Origin: Reyranella soli
Lineage (GTDB): Bacteria > Pseudomonadota > Alphaproteobacteria > Reyranellales > Reyranellaceae
Assembly: GCF_007992495.1 (NCBI RefSeq)
Contig: NZ_BKAJ01000048.1
Coordinates: 32,746-96,745 of the forward strand
Direction: 5' to 3'
DNA length: 64,000 bases
The translations under genes were made by a program, and so were the position numbers. Numbering within the stretch: the stretch's first letter is position 1; each line of letters opens with the position of its first letter. Shown in pieces: positions 42,719-50,454 of this stretch. The notes under the pieces are model-generated. The model did not search any database, had not been told where the DNA came from, and saw only the letters and a program-made list of their open reading frames with translations.

Positions 42719-43591
42719 ATGATCGATTCGAACCGACGCACCGTTCTCATGACCGGTGCCGCCGCAGTAGCAACCACCGCGTCGCGGGTCTTCGCGCAAG
42801 CGCCGCAGGCAGCGGTCCCGCAGGGCTTGCCGGCGGACCTCAAGATCGGATTCTACGAGAAGGGCGACGTCCGCGTTCGCTACGCCGAGAGAGGCTCAGG
42901 CTTCCCGCTGCTGGCGACGCCCGGCGGCGGCTTGAACTCGCGCATGATCAACTGGCCCAACGCGGTGATCAACATCGTGGAGGAATTCAAGAACGACTTC
43001 CGCGTGATCACCATGGATCAGCGAAATGCCACGAACGGCGAGTCCACCGGTCCGGTCCCGGTCGCCAATCCCTGGGACGCCTTCGCCGACGACCAACTCG
43101 GCTTGATGGACCATCTCGGCATCCGCCAATTCGCCTTCTTCGGCAACTGCATCGGCGGCCCATTCGCGATGAAGCTGATGGAGCGCGCACCGCAGCGCGT
43201 CGTCGCCGCGATCCTGAGCCAGCCGGTCGGACACAAGCCGGACAAGCCGGATTTCATGTACGACTCCGGCCGGGACGTCTGGGCGAAGGAGTTCCTCGGG
43301 CGCCGGCCCGACGTGTCGATGGCGACCATCGAGCAGTATCTGCACAACCTTTACCGGGTGCGGCCCGACTTCGTGTACAGCGTCTCTCGCGACTTCGCGA
43401 AGTCCTGCCAGACCCCGATGCTGGTGCTGCCCGACGATGTCGTCGCGCATCCGCTTCAGGTCTCCGTCGACATCGCATCGCTGGCGCCAAACGCCGAGAT
43501 GACGGTGTTTCCCTGGAAGGAACCCCCGGAGCTGAAGGCCCGCACCATCAACCGCGCGCGCACCTTCCTGAAGCGGTATCAGACGGCGTAG
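42719..43591 (+). CDS. Exported alpha/beta hydrolase with Cys nucleophile
   Basis: A 290-residue alpha/beta hydrolase. The N-terminus NRRTVLMTGAAAVATTASRV is a twin-arginine-like export signal (cleavage near FAQA). The nucleophile elbow is GNCIGG, so Cys144 replaces Ser, as in dienelactone hydrolase. After the usual acid strand comes LVLPDD (Asp239/240) and a conserved His244 (AHPL), but the C-terminal position that normally bears the catalytic His reads TVFPWKEPPEL with no His. The ATG at 42719 follows GGAAGGAGGG. A close paralogue without a signal peptide is at 59552-60313 and shares all these features. It follows the cupin gene by 149 bp. Chemistry unknown. Confidence 0.87.
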   Translation: MIDSNRRTVLMTGAAAVATTASRVFAQAPQAAVPQGLPADLKIGFYEKGDVRVRYAERGSGFPLLATPGGGLNSRMINWPNAVINIVEEFKNDFRVITMDQRNATNGESTGPVPVANPWDAFADDQLGLMDHLGIRQFAFFGNCIGGPFAMKLMERAPQRVVAAILSQPVGHKPDKPDFMYDSGRDVWAKEFLGRRPDVSMATIEQYLHNLYRVRPDFVYSVSRDFAKSCQTPMLVLPDDVVAHPLQVSVDIASLAPNAEMTVFPWKEPPELKARTINRARTFLKRYQTA

Positions 43592-43614
43592 CGAGTTCCG
43601 CTTCGACAGAAACA

Positions 43615-43721
43615 CCTCACCCTGAGGAGCGCACGCAGTGCGCGTCTCGAAGGGTGGGCAACGCTAAGGCAGGTGCCCACCCTTCGAGACGCATCGCTAC
43701 GCGATGCTCCTCAGGGTGAGG
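43615..43721. repeat. REP-like intergenic palindromic element
   Basis: A 107-bp element with long imperfect arms. CCTCACCCTGAGGAGC at the left matches GCTCCTCAGGGTGAGG at the right, and inner arms (TCGAAGGGTGGGCA and TGCCCACCCTTCGA) continue the pairing. This CACCCTGAGGAGC pattern is familiar from palindromic repeats between genes of Bradyrhizobium-like Alphaproteobacteria. It lies just after the Cys-type hydrolase gene and may act as a transcript terminator or stabiliser. Confidence 0.85.
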
Positions 43722-43755
43722 TGGATTGCGCGATCTCGCCGTCGATCCTGGCCAG

Positions 43756-43933
43756 GCAGCATCCCATGCTGCTACTCGATCTTGATCCCGGCAGCCTTGA
43801 TCAGCGGCCACCACAGCTTGATCTCCGCCTCGTGATGGGCGCGCAACGCCGCTGCGGTCTGTTGCGCGGGCTCGGAATATCCTGGCCGAGCGCGGCGCAC
43901 CTCTCGCGGACCTCGGGATCAGCCAGCACTTCA
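43756..43933 (-). pseudogene. Fragment of a Bug-type receptor gene (copy of the 3' end of 47647-48621)
   Basis: About 178 bp here align with 47631-47809, the 3' end and downstream flank of the intact Bug receptor gene. The first ~100 bp are almost identical. Further along, substitutions accumulate and one G is missing from a GGG run near 43875, shifting the frame. It would encode only the last 50-60 residues (stop read on the minus strand) and has no start. It is a direct repeat of the functional gene end, on the other side of the cyclase gene. Confidence 0.85.
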
Positions 43934-43972
43934 CCGTGACGAGCATCTACGGCCTTAATCCATAAAGTCGTG

Positions 43973-43992
43973 CGCCGCCGCGCGAGGCGGCG
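43973..43992 (-). terminator. GC-rich hairpin after the cyclase gene
   Basis: Perfect 7-bp stem CGCCGCC / GGCGGCG around a 6-base loop, 6 bp past the stop of the minus-strand cyclase gene. It lacks a T tract but is well placed as an end-of-transcript structure. Confidence 0.45.
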
Positions 43993-43998
43993 ACCATG

Positions 43999-46900
43999 TT
44001 AGCTACCTTTCTTGGCCCCAGCTCGCCCCAGCCAGAAGGGCATGTCCATCTCTCGGTAAAGCGTCGTTGCGACAGTGAAATGCTCGTCGGCCTGCTCGTG
44101 CTTGCCTGCGCGCTGATATAGCGTGCTGAGTCCGAGATGGCAGTGGGCGACGACGGGACGCATACCGCGCAGCTCGGCCAGCGCCAGTGCTTGGCGGTAG
44201 TGAGTCTCACCACTCTCGGCGTTAAAGCTGTCGTTATGGGTTGCAATGTCGCCGAGCAGATGCAGGGCGTGGATCATCACTCCTGGCCGCCCCCCACAAA
44301 ATTCGACCGCGCGGTCGACCAAGCGTCGCGCATCATCGAGCCGACCGAGAACCAAGCAGGCGCGAGCCAAGTCATTGTACGCCCCGCTCAGGAGCTGTGT
44401 GATCTTTCCTTGCGCCAGCTGACGATCGAGGAGCTCATCCCCCTCCTGTAACCGTGTCAGCGCCTCGCGTACCTCGCCGAACTGCGCCAGTACATTGGCG
44501 GAGCTAGCGATCGCGCCGGGCAACAGGATTGCCATGTTCCTGGTCCGAAACACAGCAATCGCCATCTCGATCAGTGGACGCGCTCGCGCCCAGTCACCCC
44601 TGAGGGCGTGCGACGCGGCCACAACCCCCTGAGCGCCACCAACCGCAAACGGCAGCTGCATCGACTCGGCGAGCTGAAGCAGGTCGGCTCCGCATTGGGC
44701 CGCCTCGGCAAATCGGCCAAGCTGAGCCAAACTCGTGACCAACCAGAGTCGAGTGTAGACAGCCGGCGGCGCGGGAAGGCCGAAGGTCTCATGGGCCCCG
44801 CCCACAGGCAGCTTCGCGAGATTGGCGGTGGCCAATTCGATTGCCCGCGGGTATTCGGCCCGATAACAGTGCACCTGCGCGAGATGAGCAGTGATCTGGA
44901 TGCGCAGTTTCAAGTCACCGAGGCGAGCGGCGAATTCCAGCGCCCGGTTGCCAACTGCGAGCGCCTCGTCCAACTCGCCGAGGAACGCGTGAAGGTGCAT
45001 CAAGGCGGCGCAGACCCGGCCTCGCCGATGGTCGTCGTTCAATCGCTCCGCGAGGGCCTCGGCCTCGCGCAGGCGTTCCAGTCCCTGGCGGACTTCATCG
45101 AGTTGAAAAAGCATGTGCCGTAGCTCGAGACGGATTTCGAAGCTTGGCTCCTGTTTGGCGTTGGTGTCCGGCAGCCCCTCGAGGACGATAAGCGCTTGCT
45201 CGAACCAGACCCGAGCATCTAAGAGCGCTGACCGCGCAGCCGCCTTCTGACCGGCCTGCCGGAGATACACCACTGCCTTTTCCCGCAAATCTCCTCGGAC
45301 GGCGTGATGGGCGAGCCGTTCTATTTGCTCGCCAACGCGATCCGCATGCAGTCTTTCCAGCGCCGCGACGATCCTTGCATGAAGCTCGCGGCGGCGCTCT
45401 TGCAACAGTCCTCCGTATGAGACCTCGTGCGTGAGTGCGTGCTTGAAAGTGTACTCGAGATCCGGAAGCTGACCCGTCTCACAAACGAATTCCGCAGCCT
45501 GCAGGCGGTCGAGCGCGCCGCGGAGCGCCGCCTCCGGCAGTTCGGCGATCGTCTGGAGCAAGGCGAGCGGCACGTCCTTACCAATCACGGAGGCAACCTG
45601 CAGCAAGTGTTTGTCTGCCGAGGGTAGCCGGTCGATGCGGGCCGCCAGAACTGCCTGAACCGTGGCCGGGATCTGGATAGCCTGGACCTGTTGTGTCAGG
45701 CGGTACTGTCCCCGCTCCCCCGCCAACACCTTTGTCTCCACCAGCGTCCGAACCGTCTCCTCCAGAAAGAAAGGGTTGCCTCGTTTGACTAGCAGATGCT
45801 TGAGCGGCGCCAGCGCTGGATCGTTGCCTAGGAGTGCGTCCAGCAACTCCGCGGTGCTTTCGGCCGGTAGCGCGTCGAGCTGAATCTGGCTGTAGGATGT
45901 CCTGTCGGCCCAGTTGTGTTGGTACTCCGGCCGGTAGTTCACCACCAGCAGCAGGCGCGCCGACTCCAGACTGTCGACCAAGGCATCGAGCAGCGCCTGA
46001 GTCTCGCCATCGACCCAGTGGAGATCCTCGATGATCACGAGGAGAGGCTGCTCCCGAGCTTCCCGCAGCAACAACCGCATTACGCCATCAAGCGTGCGCC
46101 GGCGCCGCTCGGCAGCGGCAAGCGCCTGCCACACGACACTCTGCCGCGAACCCGCCGAAGGGTCGTCCAGGGGCACGTCAAGCAAGGCCAGCAACGCCGG
46201 TAGCGTCGGCTCAAGCGCCCGGTCGAGAGCGAGCAGCTTGCCCGTCACTTTGTCGCGCACCTCGCGCGCGTCGTCCCGATCCCGGAGTCCGAAGTAGTCC
46301 TTGAGCAAGTTGATGACCGGCAGGTAGCTCATCGCCTTGCCGTACGAGACTGCGGCGCACTCGAGCACCAGCCACCCATGCAGGCGGTCCGAGTCGAGCA
46401 ACTCGTGGACGAGACGAGACTTGCCCACACCGGCCTCGGCAACGAGCGCGACGATTCGGCCGCGACTGTTGCCAGCGACCTGCAGGACGCGGCAGAGCCG
46501 CTCAAGTTCGGCATCGCGACCGACGAACCGCGTTAGCCCACGTCGGGCGCCCGCCTGGAATCGAGTGCGCGCAGGGCCTGTCCCCGTCACTTCGTAAACA
46601 TCCACGGCGTCGGCGAGCCCTTTCACTGGCATCGGGCCAAGCGGCTTCACATCAACGAATCCTTCCACCATACCCAGTGTCGGCTGTGTCAGCAGGATGC
46701 TGCCTGGGCTCGCCAATTGCTCCATGCGCGCTGCCAGGTGTGTCGTTCGGCCAACAGCCGTGTAGTCCATGCGCAGATCGCTGCCGACGGTGCCCACGAC
46801 GACCTCGCCGGAATTCAGCCCGACGCGGATCTGCAGGTTCACGCCGTGGATGTCGGAGGCGCCTTTCGCGTAGTGCCTGATCCGTTCCTGCATGCGCAGC

Positions 46901-47400
46901 GCGGCGTAACATGCCCGCACGGCATGATCCTCGTGGGCAAGCGGAGCGCCGAACAGTGCCATGATGCCGTCGCCTGCTACCTGGTTGACGGTGCCCTCGT
47001 AGTGATGGACGGCCTCCATCATGTGTTCGAGGACGGGACCGAGGAGTCTATTTGCTTCTTCGGGGTCGCGTTCGGCCAGCAGCTCCATTGAACCTTTGAG
47101 GTCGGCGAAGAGTACCGTCACCTGCTTGCGCTCGCCTTCCAGTGCCGCCTTGGAGTTCAGGATCTTCCTAGCAAGATGCTTGGGCGTATAGGTGTGAGGC
47201 GATCCGAATGGCGATTGATCTGGAGCACCGGCCTGCAAGTTCGCGGCGCCGTCGGTTGGGCTGGCACACTCCGGACAGTATTTCGCCGACGGCGAGAGTT
47301 GGTGGCCGCAGTTCGCACAGTCCCATACGAAGGGTGCTGCGCATCCCTCGCAGAACTTCGCGTCAATGCGATTGAAGATCTGACATTTCGGACACTTCAT
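43999..47400 (-). CDS. Class III nucleotide cyclase fused to AAA ATPase and TPR domains
   Basis: A 1133-residue cytoplasmic signalling protein. Order of domains: zinc-ribbon pair (CPKC, CEGC, CANC, CPEC at residues 3-45); class III cyclase catalytic domain (about 90-270); AAA_16-type ATPase with Walker A EAGVGKSR (about 322-329) and Walker B LLVIIEDLHW (about 453-461); TPR-like helices to the C-terminus. Metal ligands Asp100 (FADLKGS) and Asp144 (GDGIMALFG) are present. The adenine-selecting Lys is Gln140 (NQVAGD) and the transition-state Asn is His221 (TTHLAARM), with the Arg kept. Nucleotide product and activity are therefore uncertain. It is a single gene lying between two copies of a Bug gene end, and less GC-rich than its flanks. 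Confidence 0.94.
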   Translation of the reverse strand: MKCPKCQIFNRIDAKFCEGCAAPFVWDCANCGHQLSPSAKYCPECASPTDGAANLQAGAPDQSPFGSPHTYTPKHLARKILNSKAALEGERKQVTVLFADLKGSMELLAERDPEEANRLLGPVLEHMMEAVHHYEGTVNQVAGDGIMALFGAPLAHEDHAVRACYAALRMQERIRHYAKGASDIHGVNLQIRVGLNSGEVVVGTVGSDLRMDYTAVGRTTHLAARMEQLASPGSILLTQPTLGMVEGFVDVKPLGPMPVKGLADAVDVYEVTGTGPARTRFQAGARRGLTRFVGRDAELERLCRVLQVAGNSRGRIVALVAEAGVGKSRLVHELLDSDRLHGWLVLECAAVSYGKAMSYLPVINLLKDYFGLRDRDDAREVRDKVTGKLLALDRALEPTLPALLALLDVPLDDPSAGSRQSVVWQALAAAERRRRTLDGVMRLLLREAREQPLLVIIEDLHWVDGETQALLDALVDSLESARLLLVVNYRPEYQHNWADRTSYSQIQLDALPAESTAELLDALLGNDPALAPLKHLLVKRGNPFFLEETVRTLVETKVLAGERGQYRLTQQVQAIQIPATVQAVLAARIDRLPSADKHLLQVASVIGKDVPLALLQTIAELPEAALRGALDRLQAAEFVCETGQLPDLEYTFKHALTHEVSYGGLLQERRRELHARIVAALERLHADRVGEQIERLAHHAVRGDLREKAVVYLRQAGQKAAARSALLDARVWFEQALIVLEGLPDTNAKQEPSFEIRLELRHMLFQLDEVRQGLERLREAEALAERLNDDHRRGRVCAALMHLHAFLGELDEALAVGNRALEFAARLGDLKLRIQITAHLAQVHCYRAEYPRAIELATANLAKLPVGGAHETFGLPAPPAVYTRLWLVTSLAQLGRFAEAAQCGADLLQLAESMQLPFAVGGAQGVVAASHALRGDWARARPLIEMAIAVFRTRNMAILLPGAIASSANVLAQFGEVREALTRLQEGDELLDRQLAQGKITQLLSGAYNDLARACLVLGRLDDARRLVDRAVEFCGGRPGVMIHALHLLGDIATHNDSFNAESGETHYRQALALAELRGMRPVVAHCHLGLSTLYQRAGKHEQADEHFTVATTLYREMDMPFWLGRAGAKKGS

Positions 47401-47581
47401 CGGCGACCCTTGAGCAGGCGAACACGCCCGCCACTAGAGATCAAAGAAAGGTACGCCACTCGCCGAAGCCAGATTGTAGATCGGCCTATGGGCCTCCACC
47501 ACCGCAATACGGCTCCTGATCAGAATCAGCCATCAAGCTCACTCCAAGGCGGAGTACGCTTTCCGCGCCTCCAGTCTTTTG

Positions 47582-47611
47582 CGTATTCCAGGCGGAAGCC
47601 GTCGCCCCAGC
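47582..47611. repeat. 30-bp exact copy of the 3' end of the MBL-fold gene
   Basis: Thirty bases are identical to 54234-54263, the sequence encoding the last residues of the MBL-fold hydrolase (WGDGFRLEY). Similarity stops abruptly on both sides. It lies in the 246-bp gap between the cyclase start and the Bug gene end (47401-47646), which otherwise holds no gene I can support. It looks like a relic of a past rearrangement. Confidence 0.75.
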
Positions 47612-47646
47612 ACTTCTCATCCTGCCGCACGCAGCATCCCATGCTG

Positions 47647-48621
47647 CTACTCGATCTTGATCCCGGCAGCCTTGATCAGCGGCCACCACAGCTTGATCTC
47701 CGCCTCGTGATGGGCGCGCAACGCCGCTGGGGTCTGTTGCGCGGGCTCGGGAATGTCCTGGCCGAGGGCGGCGAACTTCTCGCGGACCTCGGGATCGGCC
47801 AGCGCTTCGAATATCGCGGCGGAGAGTTTGGCGGTCACGTCCTTCGGCGTCCCCTTCGGCGCCCACAGTCCGTGCCAGACCGCGATATAGAGGCCCGGCA
47901 GACCAGCCTCGTCGACGGTCGGGATATCCGGCATCGCCTTCAGACGCTGCTTGGCGGTCACGGCAAAGGCCTTGATCTTGCCCGCCTGGACCTGGGGAAT
48001 CGAGTTGGCGGCCTGGTCGAACATGATGTCGATCTGGCCGGCCACGAGATCCTGCAGCGCCGGGCCGCCTCCGCGATAAGGAATGAAACGCAGCTTGATG
48101 CCGGTCTTCTGCTCGAAGTAAAGGGCGCCAATGTGGGACGCCGCGCCGACACCTGCCGTACCGGCAGTGACCTTGTCCGAATTGGCGCTTGCCCATTCGA
48201 TCAGGCCCTTGAGGTCGTTGGCCGGAAGATCCTTGCGGCTCACCACCAATTGCGGATTGGTGGCGATGTCGGCCAGCGGCTCGAGATCGTCGAGAATGTC
48301 GAACTTCAGCGGATAGATGGCAGGGTTGACGACGTGCGTGCTCCAGTGGCCGATGCCGATCGTGTAGCCGTCAGGTGCCGCGCGCACGACGCGCGCGACA
48401 CCCAGCGTACCGGCGGCTCCCGTGGTGTTTTCGACGATCACCGTCTGGCCGAGCGTCCGGCCCATCCGCTCGGCCAGGATGCGTCCCAGCGTGTCGGTTG
48501 GACCGCCGGCGGTGAACGGCACCACCAGGATGATCGGCTTGGACGGAAAGGTCTGGGCGCCGGCGTTGCCGGCAGCCAAGCCAGCGGCCAGCATCAGGCC
48601 CGCGATGAATCGTCTCCGCAT
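47647..48621 (-). CDS. Bug-family (TctC-type) substrate-binding receptor 1
   Basis: A 324-residue periplasmic receptor of the tripartite tricarboxylate transporter family. It has a signal peptide (RRRFIAGLMLAAGLAAG, cleavage near AGAQ) and Bug hallmarks: PSKPIILVVPFTAGGPTDTL, ENTTGAAGTLG, VRAAPDGYTIGIG and LRFIPYRGGGPALQDLVAGQ. Its site is GGGGAGACGACC before the ATG at 48621. It is the third gene of a minus-strand unit (Bug 2, gamma-glutamyltransferase, Bug 1). No TctA/TctB membrane genes lie nearby, so like most Bug proteins it is an orphan receptor. Its 3' end is duplicated at 43756-43933. Confidence 0.93.
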   Translation of the reverse strand: MRRRFIAGLMLAAGLAAGNAGAQTFPSKPIILVVPFTAGGPTDTLGRILAERMGRTLGQTVIVENTTGAAGTLGVARVVRAAPDGYTIGIGHWSTHVVNPAIYPLKFDILDDLEPLADIATNPQLVVSRKDLPANDLKGLIEWASANSDKVTAGTAGVGAASHIGALYFEQKTGIKLRFIPYRGGGPALQDLVAGQIDIMFDQAANSIPQVQAGKIKAFAVTAKQRLKAMPDIPTVDEAGLPGLYIAVWHGLWAPKGTPKDVTAKLSAAIFEALADPEVREKFAALGQDIPEPAQQTPAALRAHHEAEIKLWWPLIKAAGIKIE

Positions 48622-48699
48622 GGTCGTCTCCCCAATTTTTTCTTGAGCCGCTGCTGCTCACGCCGTTGCCGCGATCGACTGTAGTGCCGCCACAGCTGA

Positions 48700-50430
48700 T
48701 CACCAGCCGACAGCGTAGCTCGCCCGTCGCGGATCGGCGCCGGCCGTCTTGATACCTGTCTTGAGGTCGGCCTGGATGGTGCAGACCGCACCGGCGCGCC
48801 AGATCCGTTCCGGCCACCAGGCCACACGATGGCCGCGTCGCTCGAGCTCCTCGCCGACCTCGCGATCGATGCGCGATTCGAGGCAGAGCCGCCCCGGGAA
48901 ATAGTCGTGCGGCTCGAAACTGTCCGGGAAGCTGTAGGTGGCCATGCGCGGATGCTCCACCGCATCCTGCGGATCCATGTCGAAGAGCTGGATGTTGAGC
49001 AGGACCTGCAGCATGGCCTGCGCCTGGACGTCGCCGCCCGGCGTGCCGAAGGGAAGCACATAGCGCCCGGGCGCGACAGCCATGGCCGGGCTCGGCGTGA
49101 GACGTGGCCGCTTGCCCGGCGCCACCTGGCTGGGATGGCCCTCGACCGCCCAGGACTGCGAGCCGCGAGACGACGGGCAAAGCCCCGTCCCCGGCACGAC
49201 GGGCGAATCGCAGGAGACGTCGCTCGGCGTCGCCGACACGGTATTGCCCCAACGATCGACGACCGAGATGTAGGAGGTGTCGCGCGGCGGACCGGCGGGA
49301 ACGCCTTCGCGCCGCAGCCCGCCCCCGCGCATCTCGCGTCGCGGGCCATCCTGCGGCGTGCCGTGCGCCGGCATCTCGGCCGATGCCCGGCTGGGATCGA
49401 TCAATGCCCGGCGGGCAACGCCGTAGTTGGCGTCGAGCAGGCCGTCCAGCGGCACCGCCACGTGGCGTGGATCGCCGTAAAAGGCTTCGCGATCGGCGAA
49501 GGCGAGCTTGAGGGCCTCGGCGATCGTGTGGAGATAATCGGCACTGTTGTGCCCGGCCGCTTTCAGCGCCGATGGATCGAGTATATTGAGCGCCTGGCCC
49601 AGCACCGGCCCCTGGCACCACGCACCGCAGGTATAGACGTCGGTTCCACCGAAGCGCACCGAGGGCGCGCGTTCGATCGGCGAGTGAAAGTCAGCGAGGT
49701 CTTTGGCCGACAGCCATCCGCCTTCCTGGCGATGGAAGTCGACGATGGTCCGGGCAATGTCGCCGCAATAGAAGGCGTCGCGGGCGGCCTTGAGGCCAGC
49801 CAGGCGATCGCCGCCTGCTGCCGCTTCCTCGTCGACCATGTAGCGCAGCGTGCGGGCGAGATCCTTCTGGACGAACATCTCGCCCACCTTGGGCGGCTGC
49901 CCACCGGCCAGGTAGATTTCGGCGCTGGAGGACCAGCGCGCATACTTCGCCTTGCGCGCCGCGATCATGTCCGCCAGCAGCGGATACATCGGGAAGCCTT
50001 CGTCGGCGAAGCGGATGGCCGCCGCGGCGACCTCGCCGAACGTCATCGTGCCGAAGCGGCCGAGTGCCGTGATCCAGGCATCGGGCGCCGCGGGGACAAC
50101 GGTGCGCAGGATGCTTTCGGGGATATGGCCATCGTACTCGCGCACGAACAGGCCGGGATCGGTCGCGGCGGGCCAATAGCCCAGACCGGCGATGGTGTGG
50201 ACGACGCCATCGGCCATGCGCAGCATGATGGGCGCGACGCCCGCGACGTTCACGATGTCGGGCTGCAGCACGCCGAGTGCCATGCCGCCGGCGACGGCGG
50301 CGTCCACGGCGTTGCCGCCGGCTTCCAGGATGGCGAAGGCGGCGTGCGCGGCGCCGTAGTGGCCGGCCGCAACCATGTGGCGCGTCCCGCGCAAGGCCGG
50401 TCGCTGAGCGTAGGTTTCACCTTCGGCCAT
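48700..50430 (-). CDS. Gamma-glutamyltransferase family protein
   Basis: A 576-residue Ntn-hydrolase that self-cleaves before a Thr. The N-terminal part has HMVAAGHYGAAHAAF and the GGNAVDAAVA motif of the large subunit. The processing Thr is in PRDTSYISVVDRWGN (about residue 385), and the small subunit has TPGGDVQAQAMLQVLLN. No signal peptide is visible. The ATG at 50430 has GGAGGG at the right spacing; one four codons earlier is poorer. Enzymes of this group split glutathione or gamma-glutamyl amides, and some are cephalosporin acylase-like. It lies between two Bug receptor genes, suggesting that it acts on a compound these capture. Confidence 0.92.
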   Translation of the reverse strand: MAEGETYAQRPALRGTRHMVAAGHYGAAHAAFAILEAGGNAVDAAVAGGMALGVLQPDIVNVAGVAPIMLRMADGVVHTIAGLGYWPAATDPGLFVREYDGHIPESILRTVVPAAPDAWITALGRFGTMTFGEVAAAAIRFADEGFPMYPLLADMIAARKAKYARWSSSAEIYLAGGQPPKVGEMFVQKDLARTLRYMVDEEAAAGGDRLAGLKAARDAFYCGDIARTIVDFHRQEGGWLSAKDLADFHSPIERAPSVRFGGTDVYTCGAWCQGPVLGQALNILDPSALKAAGHNSADYLHTIAEALKLAFADREAFYGDPRHVAVPLDGLLDANYGVARRALIDPSRASAEMPAHGTPQDGPRREMRGGGLRREGVPAGPPRDTSYISVVDRWGNTVSATPSDVSCDSPVVPGTGLCPSSRGSQSWAVEGHPSQVAPGKRPRLTPSPAMAVAPGRYVLPFGTPGGDVQAQAMLQVLLNIQLFDMDPQDAVEHPRMATYSFPDSFEPHDYFPGRLCLESRIDREVGEELERRGHRVAWWPERIWRAGAVCTIQADLKTGIKTAGADPRRASYAVGW

Positions 50431-50454
50431 CCGGCCCTCCATCGTGTCGAACCG

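Larger units (their letters stand above)
43592..43998. other. Relic-rich intergenic region before the cyclase gene
   Basis: This 407-bp gap contains, in order, a REP-like inverted repeat (43615-43721), a decayed fragment of a Bug receptor gene (43756-43933) and a GC-rich hairpin (43973-43992). I see no intact gene in it. The mixture suggests a recombination site beside the cyclase gene. Confidence 0.8.

Noticed and set aside
47401..47646. Possible small gene between the cyclase and the Bug gene
   Set aside because: Frames here have no start context or family text; the interval contains gene-end relics instead.
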